A stretch of 53,151 bases of DNA from Eubacterium sp. (lineage in GTDB: Bacteria > Bacillota > Clostridia > Lachnospirales > Lachnospiraceae), in NCBI GenBank assembly GCA_022791495.1, contig JAAVZE010000095.1, positions 1 to 53,151 on the forward strand. Reading direction: 5' to 3'. This document shows positions 1-7,651 of this stretch, in pieces (within the stretch, counting starts at the first letter, position 1; the number at the start of each line of letters is the position of its first letter). Below the pieces are notes generated by a model. That model searched no databases and was not told the origin of the DNA. It saw only the letters and a list, made by a program, of their open reading frames with translations. The position numbers and the translations under genes were made by a program.

Positions 1-1
1 G

Positions 2-451
2 AGAGGAGAAACTTCCACCAGATATACCAGGGACGGAAGTTTTCTGGTGACAAAGGAAGGCATTCTGGTGGATTCTGAAGGACACCGGGTGCAGGGAGAA
101 GGTGGAGATATTCAGATCCCCACAGACGCAAAAAATGTTGTGATCAGCAATGACGGAACGGTGACAGCAGATGGAGTTATCGTTGACCGGCTGAAAATTA
201 CGGATTTTGCGGATTATGATTACATAGTAAAAGTTGGCGACAATATGTATACGGTTGTGGACGGAGCGACGGAGAAGGAAGCCAATGCTTCTGTGATGCA
301 GGGGTATATTGAGATGTCAAATGTTAATGTTGTGTCCGAAATGGTCGATATGATTACTATAACAAGAGCCTACGAGGCAAATCAGAAAGTAATCCGCTCT
401 ATGGATTCCATGCTCGAACGGGCGGCAAATCAGGTTGGAAAGCTTGGATAA
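2..451 (+). CDS. Flagellar rod/hook-basal body protein, FlgF/FlgG family (5' truncated by window)
   Basis: C-terminal part of a flagellar rod protein; the frame is open from base 2, so the gene starts before the window. The readable part carries the TRYTRDGSF segment typical of the FlgE/F/G family and ends in the conserved C-terminal helix (SNVNVVSEMVDMITITRAYE, then NQKVIRSMDSML), which packs into the axial rod through coiled-coil contacts. The protein is exported by the flagellar type III system and polymerises in the basal-body rod. It lies 51 bp before a second, complete family member (503-1312), the usual Gram-positive arrangement of two tandem rod genes. By position it is probably the FlgF/FlhO-like paralogue, but the truncated N-terminus leaves the exact subtype open. 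Confidence 0.9.
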   Translation, partial: RGETSTRYTRDGSFLVTKEGILVDSEGHRVQGEGGDIQIPTDAKNVVISNDGTVTADGVIVDRLKITDFADYDYIVKVGDNMYTVVDGATEKEANASVMQGYIEMSNVNVVSEMVDMITITRAYEANQKVIRSMDSMLERAANQVGKLG

Positions 452-502
452 AAATATAGCGGGCATGAGACAGGCGAGAGCAGACGTTAGGAGGAAATAA
501 TT

Positions 503-1312
503 ATGATGCGTTCACTTTGGACTGCGGCATCAGGAATGATCGCCCAGCAGACAAATCTGGATACGATTTCTAATAATCTGTCCAATATCAATACGACAGG
601 CTATAAGACAGAGGCTGTCAATTTTAAATCTTTATTGTACCAGACGATACAGGGAAAGTCTTATGACAGTACCGGGGAACCAAAACCCGTTGGCGCACAG
701 GTAGGGCTTGGTGTGAGACCGGCGGCCATTGTATCGGATTTTAACCAGGGGCCACTTCTTGCTTCCAATGGATCCTTTGATTATGCCATCCAGGGAGAGG
801 GATTTTTCCAGGTGCGGCTGAATGATGGAAGTATTGGTTATACCAGAAACGGAAACTTCAATGTATCGGTGACCGGAGATGGTATGGCACTTACAGATTC
901 CAACGGATATCCCGTGATCGCAGCCAATGGGCAGCCAATTACCTTCCCGGCGGAGATCGATTCTTCCAAATTGTCAGTGGATCAATATGGCAATTTTATG
1001 TATCCGGACGCCACCGGCAATGCCCAGCAGATGGGGATACAGATTGGGCTTGCCAGATTTCCAAACCCGGCGGGGCTGGACCGTACCATGGATACGATTA
1101 TGAAAGAGTCTCCAGCTTCTGGAGCGGTAATCACAAGTACGGCAGATCAGCTGGGGTCTCAAATCGTGTCAGGGCGTCTTGAGGGATCCAACGTGCAGGC
1201 TGTGGATGAAATGGTCAATATGATCGTTGCACAGCGTGCTTATGAGATGAATTCCAAGGCAATCACAGCATCCGACGAGATGCTTCAGCAGGCGAACAAC
1301 CTCAGATCATAA
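503..1312 (+). CDS. flgG: Flagellar basal-body distal rod protein FlgG
   Basis: A 269-residue protein, the usual length for FlgG. The N-terminus MRSLWTAASGMIAQQTNLDT with NNLSNINTTGYK just after it is the diagnostic flagellar rod signature. The middle has the GEGFFQV and YTRNGNF motifs, and the C-terminus has the SNVQAVDEMVNMIVAQRAYE helix. It builds the distal rod that carries torque from the motor to the hook. An AGGAGG-like site lies about 8 bp upstream; the two ATGs at 503 and 506 are both possible starts. It is followed after 14 bp by a FlgJ-like gene and is part of the same operon as the preceding rod gene. Assignment is strong; the only ambiguity is FlgG versus FlgF naming. Confidence 0.93.
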   Translation: MMRSLWTAASGMIAQQTNLDTISNNLSNINTTGYKTEAVNFKSLLYQTIQGKSYDSTGEPKPVGAQVGLGVRPAAIVSDFNQGPLLASNGSFDYAIQGEGFFQVRLNDGSIGYTRNGNFNVSVTGDGMALTDSNGYPVIAANGQPITFPAEIDSSKLSVDQYGNFMYPDATGNAQQMGIQIGLARFPNPAGLDRTMDTIMKESPASGAVITSTADQLGSQIVSGRLEGSNVQAVDEMVNMIVAQRAYEMNSKAITASDEMLQQANNLRS

Positions 1313-1326
1313 GGAGGGGATACATA

Positions 1327-1701
1327 ATGTCTTTATCTGTAAATAATTTAAATAGTGCCCTGTTGGGCTCTTCCATAGGAGCAGACTCGTTGACAGGAGC
1401 TGCTTCCGCGAACCGTCTCACAAATCAGATTCAGGATGCCGGGACGGACGAAGAAATGATGTCGGCATGTGAGCAGTTTGAGACGTATCTTCTGCAGAAA
1501 ATGTTTCAGTCCATGGAAAAGACGGCGAAGGTATTCAGTGATGAGGAAGAAGAGGGCGGCGAGTATGTCGACATGTTCAGTGACAATATGTATCAGGCGC
1601 TGGCAGAAAACATGGTAGCATCAGGAAATGGACTGGGTATCGCCCAGACTCTCTATGATTCCATGGCTAGAAATATGGGGCTCACCACGACGGAAGAATA
1701 G
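1327..1701 (+). CDS. flgJ: FlgJ-type rod-binding protein (rod-cap domain only)
   Basis: A 124-residue protein matching the N-terminal rod-binding domain of FlgJ: the segment CEQFETYLLQKMFQSMEKT followed by MFSDNMYQALAENMVASGNG. In proteobacteria FlgJ also has a peptidoglycan hydrolase domain; here that half is absent, as is common in Bacillota, so the protein is expected to act only as the rod-assembly scaffold at the growing tip. GGAGGGG lies 7-8 bp before the ATG. It is the last gene of the rod operon: a perfect palindrome plus T-run follows about 90 bp later. The name rests on domain similarity rather than a full-length match. Confidence 0.8.
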   Translation: MSLSVNNLNSALLGSSIGADSLTGAASANRLTNQIQDAGTDEEMMSACEQFETYLLQKMFQSMEKTAKVFSDEEEEGGEYVDMFSDNMYQALAENMVASGNGLGIAQTLYDSMARNMGLTTTEE

Positions 1702-1744
1702 ATGTGGAAGTGGTCTTGCCACTTTGTTGATATTTAGTTAATAA

Positions 1745-1813
1745 ACTGGTTTGCAACACCAAACCAGTGACAACATAATGGAAAAACTGGCGCCCTGTAC
1801 AGGGCGCCTTTTT
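1745..1813 (+). terminator. Rho-independent terminator of the flagellar rod operon (two hairpins)
   Basis: Two hairpins in a row. The first pairs ACTGGTTTG (1745-1753) with CAAACCAGT (1760-1768) around a 6-nt loop. The second is a perfect 20-bp palindrome GGCGCCCTGTACAGGGCGCC (1789-1808) followed directly by TTTTT. The second is a classical intrinsic terminator; the first has no U-tract and may be an anti-pausing or processing hairpin. Confidence 0.85.
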
Positions 1814-1831
1814 GGAGGAATGGGAATTAAT

Positions 1832-4078
1832 ATGGAAGAGCGGAAGGGATATGTGGAGCATATTATTTACCGCAATGTAGAAAATGGATATACGGTCTTT
1901 GAGTTTGCCTGTGAAAATGAGGAGGGTGAAGTACTGGAGACCTGTGTGGGTGTATTTCCCTTTATTAATGAGGGGGAATACATGGTGCTGCGGGGCAGCA
2001 TGGTAAAGCATCCCACATATCACGAACAGTTTAAAGTAGAAAGCAGTGAGAGCAGAGATCCCGATGACGTGGTTTCGATGCAGAGGTATCTGGCTTCCGG
2101 GGCCATCAAAGGCATCGGCGGGGGGCTGGCAAAGCGCATTACAGATAAATTCGGAGACAAGACTTTTGAGATCATCGAGAAAGAACCGGAACGTCTCAGT
2201 GAGGTCAAGGGGATCAGTGAGAAAAAAGCGCGGGATATCGCCGATCAGTTTGAGGAGAAGAGGGAGATGCGCAATGCTCTCCTGTTTTTACAGCAATATG
2301 GAATCAGCAACCAGCTGGCAGTCAAGATTTATAAGACCTACCGGGAAGAGCTGTATGATGTGGTGAAACATAATCCGTATAAGCTGGCGGAGGACATCCG
2401 GGGAGTGGGATTCCGCATTGCCGACGGCATCGCCATGAGGACCGGACTGGATATGGACTCGGATTACCGGATCCGTGCCGGAATTTTGTATGTGCTGGGA
2501 CTGGGAAGCAATTCCGGGCATATCTATATGCCAGAAGAACTTCTGTACCGCAACTGCGTGGAGTTTCTCGGTGTGGGTGTGGAGCGTCTCATGCGCATGA
2601 CCGATGAAATGGAGATAGATAAGAGCGTTATTCGGGACGGGGAGAAGATCTATCTACCCAATCTGTATTATAATGAAATGAATTGTGCCAGAATGCTTCT
2701 GGACATCGAAAATGTATCAGCGGATTATGATGATTCCCTGGACCGGGTGATTAAAAAGCTTCAGAAAGAGTCGGAAATCGAACTGGAGGAGCAGCAGGTG
2801 CTGGCTGTCAGAGAATCTATGAGCCATGGACTGCTGGTGGTGACAGGGGGGCCGGGAACAGGAAAAACCACCACCATCAATATGATCATCAAGCTTCTTG
2901 AATCCCAGGGTCAGACGATTCTGCTTGCGGCGCCCACGGGACGGGCAGCCAAGCGGATGAGTGAGACTACTGGCAGGGAGACTCAGACCATTCACCGGAT
3001 GCTGCAGTACAATGGTGCAGGGATAGCAGAAAATGAAGCATCCTTTTCGGAGTCGGCGGAGGGACAGGGAGTATTTGAACGGAATGAGTGGAACCCGCTG
3101 GAAGCAGATGTGGTGATCATTGATGAGATGTCCATGGTGGACATTTATCTTTTTACCAGTCTTTTAAAAGCGGTTTCTGTGGGAACAAGACTAATTCTGG
3201 TTGGGGATGTAAATCAGCTGCCAAGTGTGGGGCCGGGAAATGTACTGAAAGATATCATCAGCTCTGGCTGCTGTAGTGTGGTGAGGCTGGAACGGATCTT
3301 TCGCCAGGCGGCAGAAAGTGATATTGTAGTCAACGCCCACCGGATCAATCACGGTGAGCCCATCGCTCTGGATAATAAGAGTCAGGATTTTTTCTGTCTG
3401 GAACGGGAGGACAGCCATGGCGTGCTGGAGGTGATGCTTTGGCTGGTGCGGGATAAGATGCCAGGATACACGGACTGCACCCCCTTTGACGTACAGGTGT
3501 TGACTCCCATGAAAAAGGGAGAGCTGGGCGTGATCCGCTGTAACCAGATCCTACAGAAATATCTGAACCCGGAAACGGAGGGGAAACCGCAGCTGGAAGT
3601 CCATGGCACTATTTTCCGCGAGGGAGATAAGGTGATGCAGATCAAGAATAACTATCAGATGCCCTGGAGGGTGGAGGGATTCCACGGTGTGGTCATCGAG
3701 GAGGGCACCGGTGTGTTTAACGGAGACTGTGGCGTAATCCGCCAGGTTGATCTGTTCAATAAAGAATTAATAGTAGCCTTTGATGAAGAGACGCTGGTCA
3801 CTTACGGATTTGGAGATATGGATGAGCTGGAACTGGCGTATGCCATCACGATCCATAAATCCCAGGGGAGCGAGTATCCGGCAGTTGTCATCCCTCTGAT
3901 GGGGGGGCCCAGAGTGCTGATGAACCGCAATCTTTTGTATACAGCGGTTACCAGGGGCAGGCAGTGTGTGACAATTGTGGGGAGTAAAAAAGCGGTTTAT
4001 GATATGATCGGCAATAAATCCGAGCAAAAAAGATATTCCACCTTGGAAATTCGTTTAAAAGAATTGCAATACCACTAA
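1832..4078 (+). CDS. recD2: RecD2-type ATP-dependent 5'-3' DNA helicase
   Basis: A 748-residue superfamily 1B helicase of the RecD2/TraA type, which unwinds DNA without RecBC partners. The N-terminal part contains an OB-like domain and helix-hairpin-helix repeats (GAIKGIGGGLAKRI and GISEKKARDIA, residues ~95-140, and RGVGFRIAD). The Walker A motif VTGGPGTGKTTT is near residue 338, Walker B VVIIDEMSMVD near 428, motif III GDVNQLPSVGPG, and the C-terminal ITIHKSQGSEYP and YTAVTRGR motifs complete the set. I chose ATG 1832 because GGAGG at 1814-1818 is 13 bp upstream; ATG 1820 would be only 1 bp away. In Clostridia it sits alone or near comFC, as here. Role: genome stability and repair of damaged forks. 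Confidence 0.93.
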   Translation: MEERKGYVEHIIYRNVENGYTVFEFACENEEGEVLETCVGVFPFINEGEYMVLRGSMVKHPTYHEQFKVESSESRDPDDVVSMQRYLASGAIKGIGGGLAKRITDKFGDKTFEIIEKEPERLSEVKGISEKKARDIADQFEEKREMRNALLFLQQYGISNQLAVKIYKTYREELYDVVKHNPYKLAEDIRGVGFRIADGIAMRTGLDMDSDYRIRAGILYVLGLGSNSGHIYMPEELLYRNCVEFLGVGVERLMRMTDEMEIDKSVIRDGEKIYLPNLYYNEMNCARMLLDIENVSADYDDSLDRVIKKLQKESEIELEEQQVLAVRESMSHGLLVVTGGPGTGKTTTINMIIKLLESQGQTILLAAPTGRAAKRMSETTGRETQTIHRMLQYNGAGIAENEASFSESAEGQGVFERNEWNPLEADVVIIDEMSMVDIYLFTSLLKAVSVGTRLILVGDVNQLPSVGPGNVLKDIISSGCCSVVRLERIFRQAAESDIVVNAHRINHGEPIALDNKSQDFFCLEREDSHGVLEVMLWLVRDKMPGYTDCTPFDVQVLTPMKKGELGVIRCNQILQKYLNPETEGKPQLEVHGTIFREGDKVMQIKNNYQMPWRVEGFHGVVIEEGTGVFNGDCGVIRQVDLFNKELIVAFDEETLVTYGFGDMDELELAYAITIHKSQGSEYPAVVIPLMGGPRVLMNRNLLYTAVTRGRQCVTIVGSKKAVYDMIGNKSEQKRYSTLEIRLKELQYH

Positions 4079-4128
4079 ATCTCTGGTAGAATAATAGTGA
4101 GCGGTTTGCCCTGTGGAAAGGGGTTATT

Positions 4129-4839
4129 TTGTGGAATTTATTGCTGGATGCAGTATTTCCGAAAAAATGTGTCATATGCCATGATGTATTAAATAAGAGG
4201 GCGACGGGGGCATTATGCAGCGCCTGCCGAAGGCAGCTTCATCCCGTGACGGAGCCTCGCTGCAAACGTTGTTCAAAGTCTCTGGACATATCCGAAGAGG
4301 AACTGTGCGGGGACTGCAGAGGGAAAACATTTTATGTGATGAAGGGAATGGCATTGTATTCTTATGACCGCATGATGCAGACTGCCATTGCGAATTTTAA
4401 ATATGGCGGAGAACTTTCATGTGGTGCTTATTTTGCCGGAGAACTCGTAAAAAGATATGGTACCTGGATCAAAGAAATTTCGCCGGAAGTGATCCTTCCG
4501 GTGCCAGTGCATAAAAAGAGAATTCGTTTCCGGGGATTTAACCAGGCAGAATACATAGCGGCACAGATTGGAATGGAACTGGGGATTCCTGTGATGGGGG
4601 ATTACCTGATCCGTACGGAAAATACGAGACCGCAAAAAGGGCTTGATGTAAGGGCCCGGATAGAAAATCTTCAAAAGAGTTTTGGTGTCATTCAGACCGG
4701 CAGAGGATATCGGAACGTGCTGCTGGTGGACGATATCTATACGACAGGTGCCACATTGGAGGCCTGTGGAAAAGCATTAAAAGAGGCAGGAACTAACAGG
4801 ATATATTTTCTCTGTCTCTGTATAGGCAGGGGAGACTAA
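4129..4839 (+). CDS. comFC: ComF family phosphoribosyltransferase-like protein
   Basis: A 236-residue ComFC/GntX homologue. The N-terminal part is a zinc ribbon with paired cysteines (CVICHD, CSACRR, CKRCSK, CGDC; residues ~11-65). The C-terminal part is a PRTase fold ending in the PRPP-loop motif VLLVDDIYTTGATLEAC, with FRGFNQAEYIA and RTENTRPQKGLDVRARIENL before it. In competent Bacillota ComFC is needed for natural DNA uptake; in others it is associated with recombination. The start is TTG 4129 with AAAGGGG about 8 bp upstream; no ATG or GTG in frame fits better. It precedes yvyF with a 42-bp gap, as in the B. subtilis comF-yvyF-flgM region. Confidence 0.9.
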   Translation: MWNLLLDAVFPKKCVICHDVLNKRATGALCSACRRQLHPVTEPRCKRCSKSLDISEEELCGDCRGKTFYVMKGMALYSYDRMMQTAIANFKYGGELSCGAYFAGELVKRYGTWIKEISPEVILPVPVHKKRIRFRGFNQAEYIAAQIGMELGIPVMGDYLIRTENTRPQKGLDVRARIENLQKSFGVIQTGRGYRNVLLVDDIYTTGATLEACGKALKEAGTNRIYFLCLCIGRGD

Positions 4840-4881
4840 AACCGTGACATTTATTGGCATGGAGGAAGGCAGGTAGATGGT

Positions 4882-5289
4882 ATGGAAGTGATCACATGTA
4901 AGAGCTGCGGTAAAATTTTTAACTATATAAGTGGATCAAGAATTTGTCCGCAGTGTGTAAAAAAAATGGATGAAAAATTTACGGAAGTGAAAAAATACGT
5001 GTATGATCATCCAAAGGTCGGCATCAATGAACTGGCGGAAGAGATGGATGTATCGATACGCCAGATCAAGCGCTGGGTGAAAGAAGAAAGACTATGTTTT
5101 TCTGAGGATTCTCCGGTGGGAATTGAATGTGAAAATTGTGGTACTATAATTAAGACAGGACGTTTTTGCAAACAGTGTAAAGATAAGCTGTCCAGTGGTC
5201 TCAAGGATGCTGCGGGGATGAACCGTCCAGTGGCGGCAGCACCGGTCAAGAAGGGATCGAAAGAAAACAAGATGCGCTTTTTGGACTAA
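4882..5289 (+). CDS. yvyF: YvyF-like flagellar-operon zinc-ribbon protein
   Basis: A 135-residue protein with two zinc-ribbon cysteine pairs (CKSCGK...CPQC near residues 5-24, and CENCGT...CKQC near residues 84-100) around a helix-turn-helix-like segment (HPKVGINELAEEMDVSIRQIKRWVKE). This matches the YvyF family, encoded between comFC and flgM in flagellate Bacillota. In B. subtilis it has been linked to flagellar gene control; the reaction or target is not visible here. No flgM follows; the next gene is glf. Family call is good; function is uncertain. Confidence 0.78.
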   Translation: MEVITCKSCGKIFNYISGSRICPQCVKKMDEKFTEVKKYVYDHPKVGINELAEEMDVSIRQIKRWVKEERLCFSEDSPVGIECENCGTIIKTGRFCKQCKDKLSSGLKDAAGMNRPVAAAPVKKGSKENKMRFLD

Positions 5290-5331
5290 TATAGAAGAAC
5301 TTTTGTTGTATTAGTGGGAATGGAGAACAGT

Positions 5332-6477
5332 ATGTATGACAGTATAGTGATCGGTTGTGGATTTGCAGGTGCCGTTGTGGCCAGGGAACTGGCTGAGAAG
5401 AAAAAGCGGGTTCTGATCATAGATTCCAGATCTCATATCGGCGGAAACTGCTACGACCGTAAGGACGAATATGGAATACTGATCCATCAATATGGACCTC
5501 ATATATTTCATACAAACAGTGAACGGGTATATAGATACTTATCCCGGTTTACAGAGTGGTACCCATTTCGGCATGAAGTGGTGGGAAAGATCGGAGAAAA
5601 AGAGCTGCCGATCCCCTTTAACTTGAATACGCTGGAAATGGTGTATGGTGAACGGGCTCCAGAGCTTGAGAAAAAGCTTATTTCCTCTTTTGGAGAGGGG
5701 GCGCGGGTTCCGATTCTGGAACTTATGAATCACCCAGACGATGAACTTCAGGAAATTGCACAGTATGTGTATGAAAATATTTTTCTTAAGTATACTATGA
5801 AGCAGTGGGGCAAGTCGCCCAAGGAGATCGATCCGGCAGTTTCCGGAAGGGTCCCGGTATTATTGAGCCGCGATAACCGGTATTTTCAGGATAGGTTCCA
5901 GGGCATTCCCCTACACGGGTATACGGAGATTTTTCAAAAAATGCTGGATCATGATGGGATTGATATCAGGCTGAACTGCCAGGGGACAGACGTGCTGAGC
6001 CTGGATCCGGAGGGAGATGTCAAAGTGTGGTTTGAGGGAAATCCATTTCACGGTGACGTGATCTTTACCGGTGCACTGGACGAGTTTTTTGGATGCCGTT
6101 ATGGAAGGCTTCCCTATCGTTCTCTGGATTTTCACTTTGAACATTATGAAAAACCATTTTATCAGAGCCATGCGGTGGTTAATTACACCGTGAGTGAGGA
6201 ATTTACGCGGATTACAGAGTTTAAATATCTGTCCGGTCAGCTGGATATGGAGGATACTACCATTGTGAAGGAGTATCCGAAGGCATATTCGGGAAGCGAA
6301 GGAGAAATTCCGTATTATGCCATCAATAATCCAGAGAATGATGCCTTGTTTGAGAAGTATAAGGCTCTGGTAGTCCAGATTCCTGGATTTTATCTGCTTG
6401 GAAGGCTGGCGGAATATAAATACTACAATATTGATGCCATCGTAGAACGGGCATTGGATTTGGCAGAGAGGGTATAG
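5332..6477 (+). CDS. glf: UDP-galactopyranose mutase
   Basis: A ~381-residue flavoenzyme that converts UDP-galactopyranose to UDP-galactofuranose for surface glycans. The N-terminus has the FAD-binding Rossmann motif IVIGCGFAGAVVARELAE, followed by LIIDSRSHIGGNCYD and YGPHIFHTNSERVYRYL, all hallmarks of Glf. Later segments KQWGKSPKEIDPAVSGRVPV, the YRSLDFHFEHY strand and the C-terminal LLGRLAEYKYYNIDAIVERA are typical. ATG 5332 is preferred because GGAG ends 6 bp upstream; ATG 5320 and GTG 5314 are alternatives. It is followed after 6 bp by a glycosyltransferase, so the pair probably makes and transfers a galactofuranose-containing surface glycan; the acceptor is unknown. Confidence 0.93.
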   Translation: MYDSIVIGCGFAGAVVARELAEKKKRVLIIDSRSHIGGNCYDRKDEYGILIHQYGPHIFHTNSERVYRYLSRFTEWYPFRHEVVGKIGEKELPIPFNLNTLEMVYGERAPELEKKLISSFGEGARVPILELMNHPDDELQEIAQYVYENIFLKYTMKQWGKSPKEIDPAVSGRVPVLLSRDNRYFQDRFQGIPLHGYTEIFQKMLDHDGIDIRLNCQGTDVLSLDPEGDVKVWFEGNPFHGDVIFTGALDEFFGCRYGRLPYRSLDFHFEHYEKPFYQSHAVVNYTVSEEFTRITEFKYLSGQLDMEDTTIVKEYPKAYSGSEGEIPYYAINNPENDALFEKYKALVVQIPGFYLLGRLAEYKYYNIDAIVERALDLAERV

Positions 6478-6483
6478 GAGAAC

Positions 6484-7500
6484 ATGAAGATTTTAACAGT
6501 AGCGATTCCATGTTATAATTCTCAGGATTACATGCGCCATGCTGTGGAGAGTGTGCTGGTGGGTGGAGAAGATGTGGAGATCCTTATTATAAATGACGGT
6601 TCCGTAGACGATACGGGAAAAATAGCTGATGAGCTGGCAAAGGAGAATCCTGGGATCATCCGGGTGATCCACCAGGAAAACGGAGGACACGGTGAGGCTG
6701 TAAATGCCGGCATTAGAAATGCGAAAGGTTTATATTATAAGGTGCTGGACAGTGATGACTGGCTGGACAGGGAAGCACTGGTCAAGGTGTTGGAGAAGCT
6801 TCGCAGCTTTATCCGGGAAGGCCGGCTGGTGGATATGTTCCTGGCAAACTATGTGTATGAAAAACCTAGTGTGCATAAGCATAAAGCGATTCGATATGAA
6901 GGAGTGTTTCCTCAGGAGAAGGTATTTGGCTGGAGTGACATCAAGAAGTTTAAGATCAGCCAGAACATACTGATGCACTCGGTGATCTACCGGACGCAGA
7001 TGCTCCTGGACTGTGGTCTGGTGCTTCCTAAGCACACTTTTTACGTGGATAACATATTTGTATATACACCTTTGCCTTATGTAAAGACGATGTACTATAT
7101 GGATGTAGATCTGTACCGTTATTTTATCGGCAGGGATGACCAGTCGGTGAATGAGAAGGTGATGATGGGACGTATTGATCAGCAGATCAAGGTGAATAAG
7201 CTGATGATCGATGCCCATGATCTGAATAAGATCAAGAATAAAAAGCTTAGAGATTATATGGTGAAATACCTCGCCATGATGATGACGGTCAGTTCTGTAT
7301 TTCTGATCAAAGAGGGCTCTGAGGAGAGTCTGGAAAAGCGGACAGAGCTCTGGAAGTATCTGAAAAATTCCAGCCGGAATACCTTTCGTCTCGTAAATAA
7401 ACAGGTGCTCAGCAAGCCAATGCAGATACGGGGAAAGGCTGGCCGGAAGATGGTAGTCTGGGGCTACAGTATTTCCAGAAAATTATATGGATTTAATTAG
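6484..7500 (+). CDS. Family 2 (GT-A) glycosyltransferase
   Basis: A 338-residue GT2 enzyme. The N-terminus MKILTVAIPCYNSQDYMRHA with IEILIINDGSVDDTGKIADE-like spacing gives the nucleotide-binding fold, the HQENGGHGEAVNAGI segment follows, and KVLDSDDWLD holds the DxD metal-binding motif (residues ~90-99). No transmembrane helices are evident, so it works at the cytoplasmic face. It starts 6 bp after glf with AGGAG upstream, so the two are co-transcribed, and UDP-galactofuranose is a possible donor. Substrate and linkage cannot be read from the sequence. It is the last gene before a large hairpin region and the convergent beta-propeller gene. Confidence 0.88.
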   Translation: MKILTVAIPCYNSQDYMRHAVESVLVGGEDVEILIINDGSVDDTGKIADELAKENPGIIRVIHQENGGHGEAVNAGIRNAKGLYYKVLDSDDWLDREALVKVLEKLRSFIREGRLVDMFLANYVYEKPSVHKHKAIRYEGVFPQEKVFGWSDIKKFKISQNILMHSVIYRTQMLLDCGLVLPKHTFYVDNIFVYTPLPYVKTMYYMDVDLYRYFIGRDDQSVNEKVMMGRIDQQIKVNKLMIDAHDLNKIKNKKLRDYMVKYLAMMMTVSSVFLIKEGSEESLEKRTELWKYLKNSSRNTFRLVNKQVLSKPMQIRGKAGRKMVVWGYSISRKLYGFN

Positions 7501-7575
7501 CACCGACGGGGCGGCTCAGGACGAAATTCAAAAATGCCCTTTGAGCTAAGTCGATGGCGCCATTTAGTTAAAATA

Positions 7576-7629
7576 ACACCGCCAAAGGATTGAATAGGCT
7601 TTATGCCTGGTTCCATTCTCTGGCGGTGT
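7576..7629. terminator. Large inverted repeat between convergent genes, probable bidirectional terminator
   Basis: ACACCGCCA (7576-7584) pairs perfectly with TGGCGGTGT (7621-7629); the loop contains a smaller hairpin AGGC-TTTAT-GCCT. On the minus strand the stem is followed by a T-rich stretch, on the plus strand by GCGCTTTT. It lies between the 3' ends of the glycosyltransferase (plus) and the beta-propeller gene (minus). The 75 bp before it (7501-7575) hold nothing I recognise. Confidence 0.55.
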
Positions 7630-7651
7630 GCGCTTTTCAGCCATCCCTTTT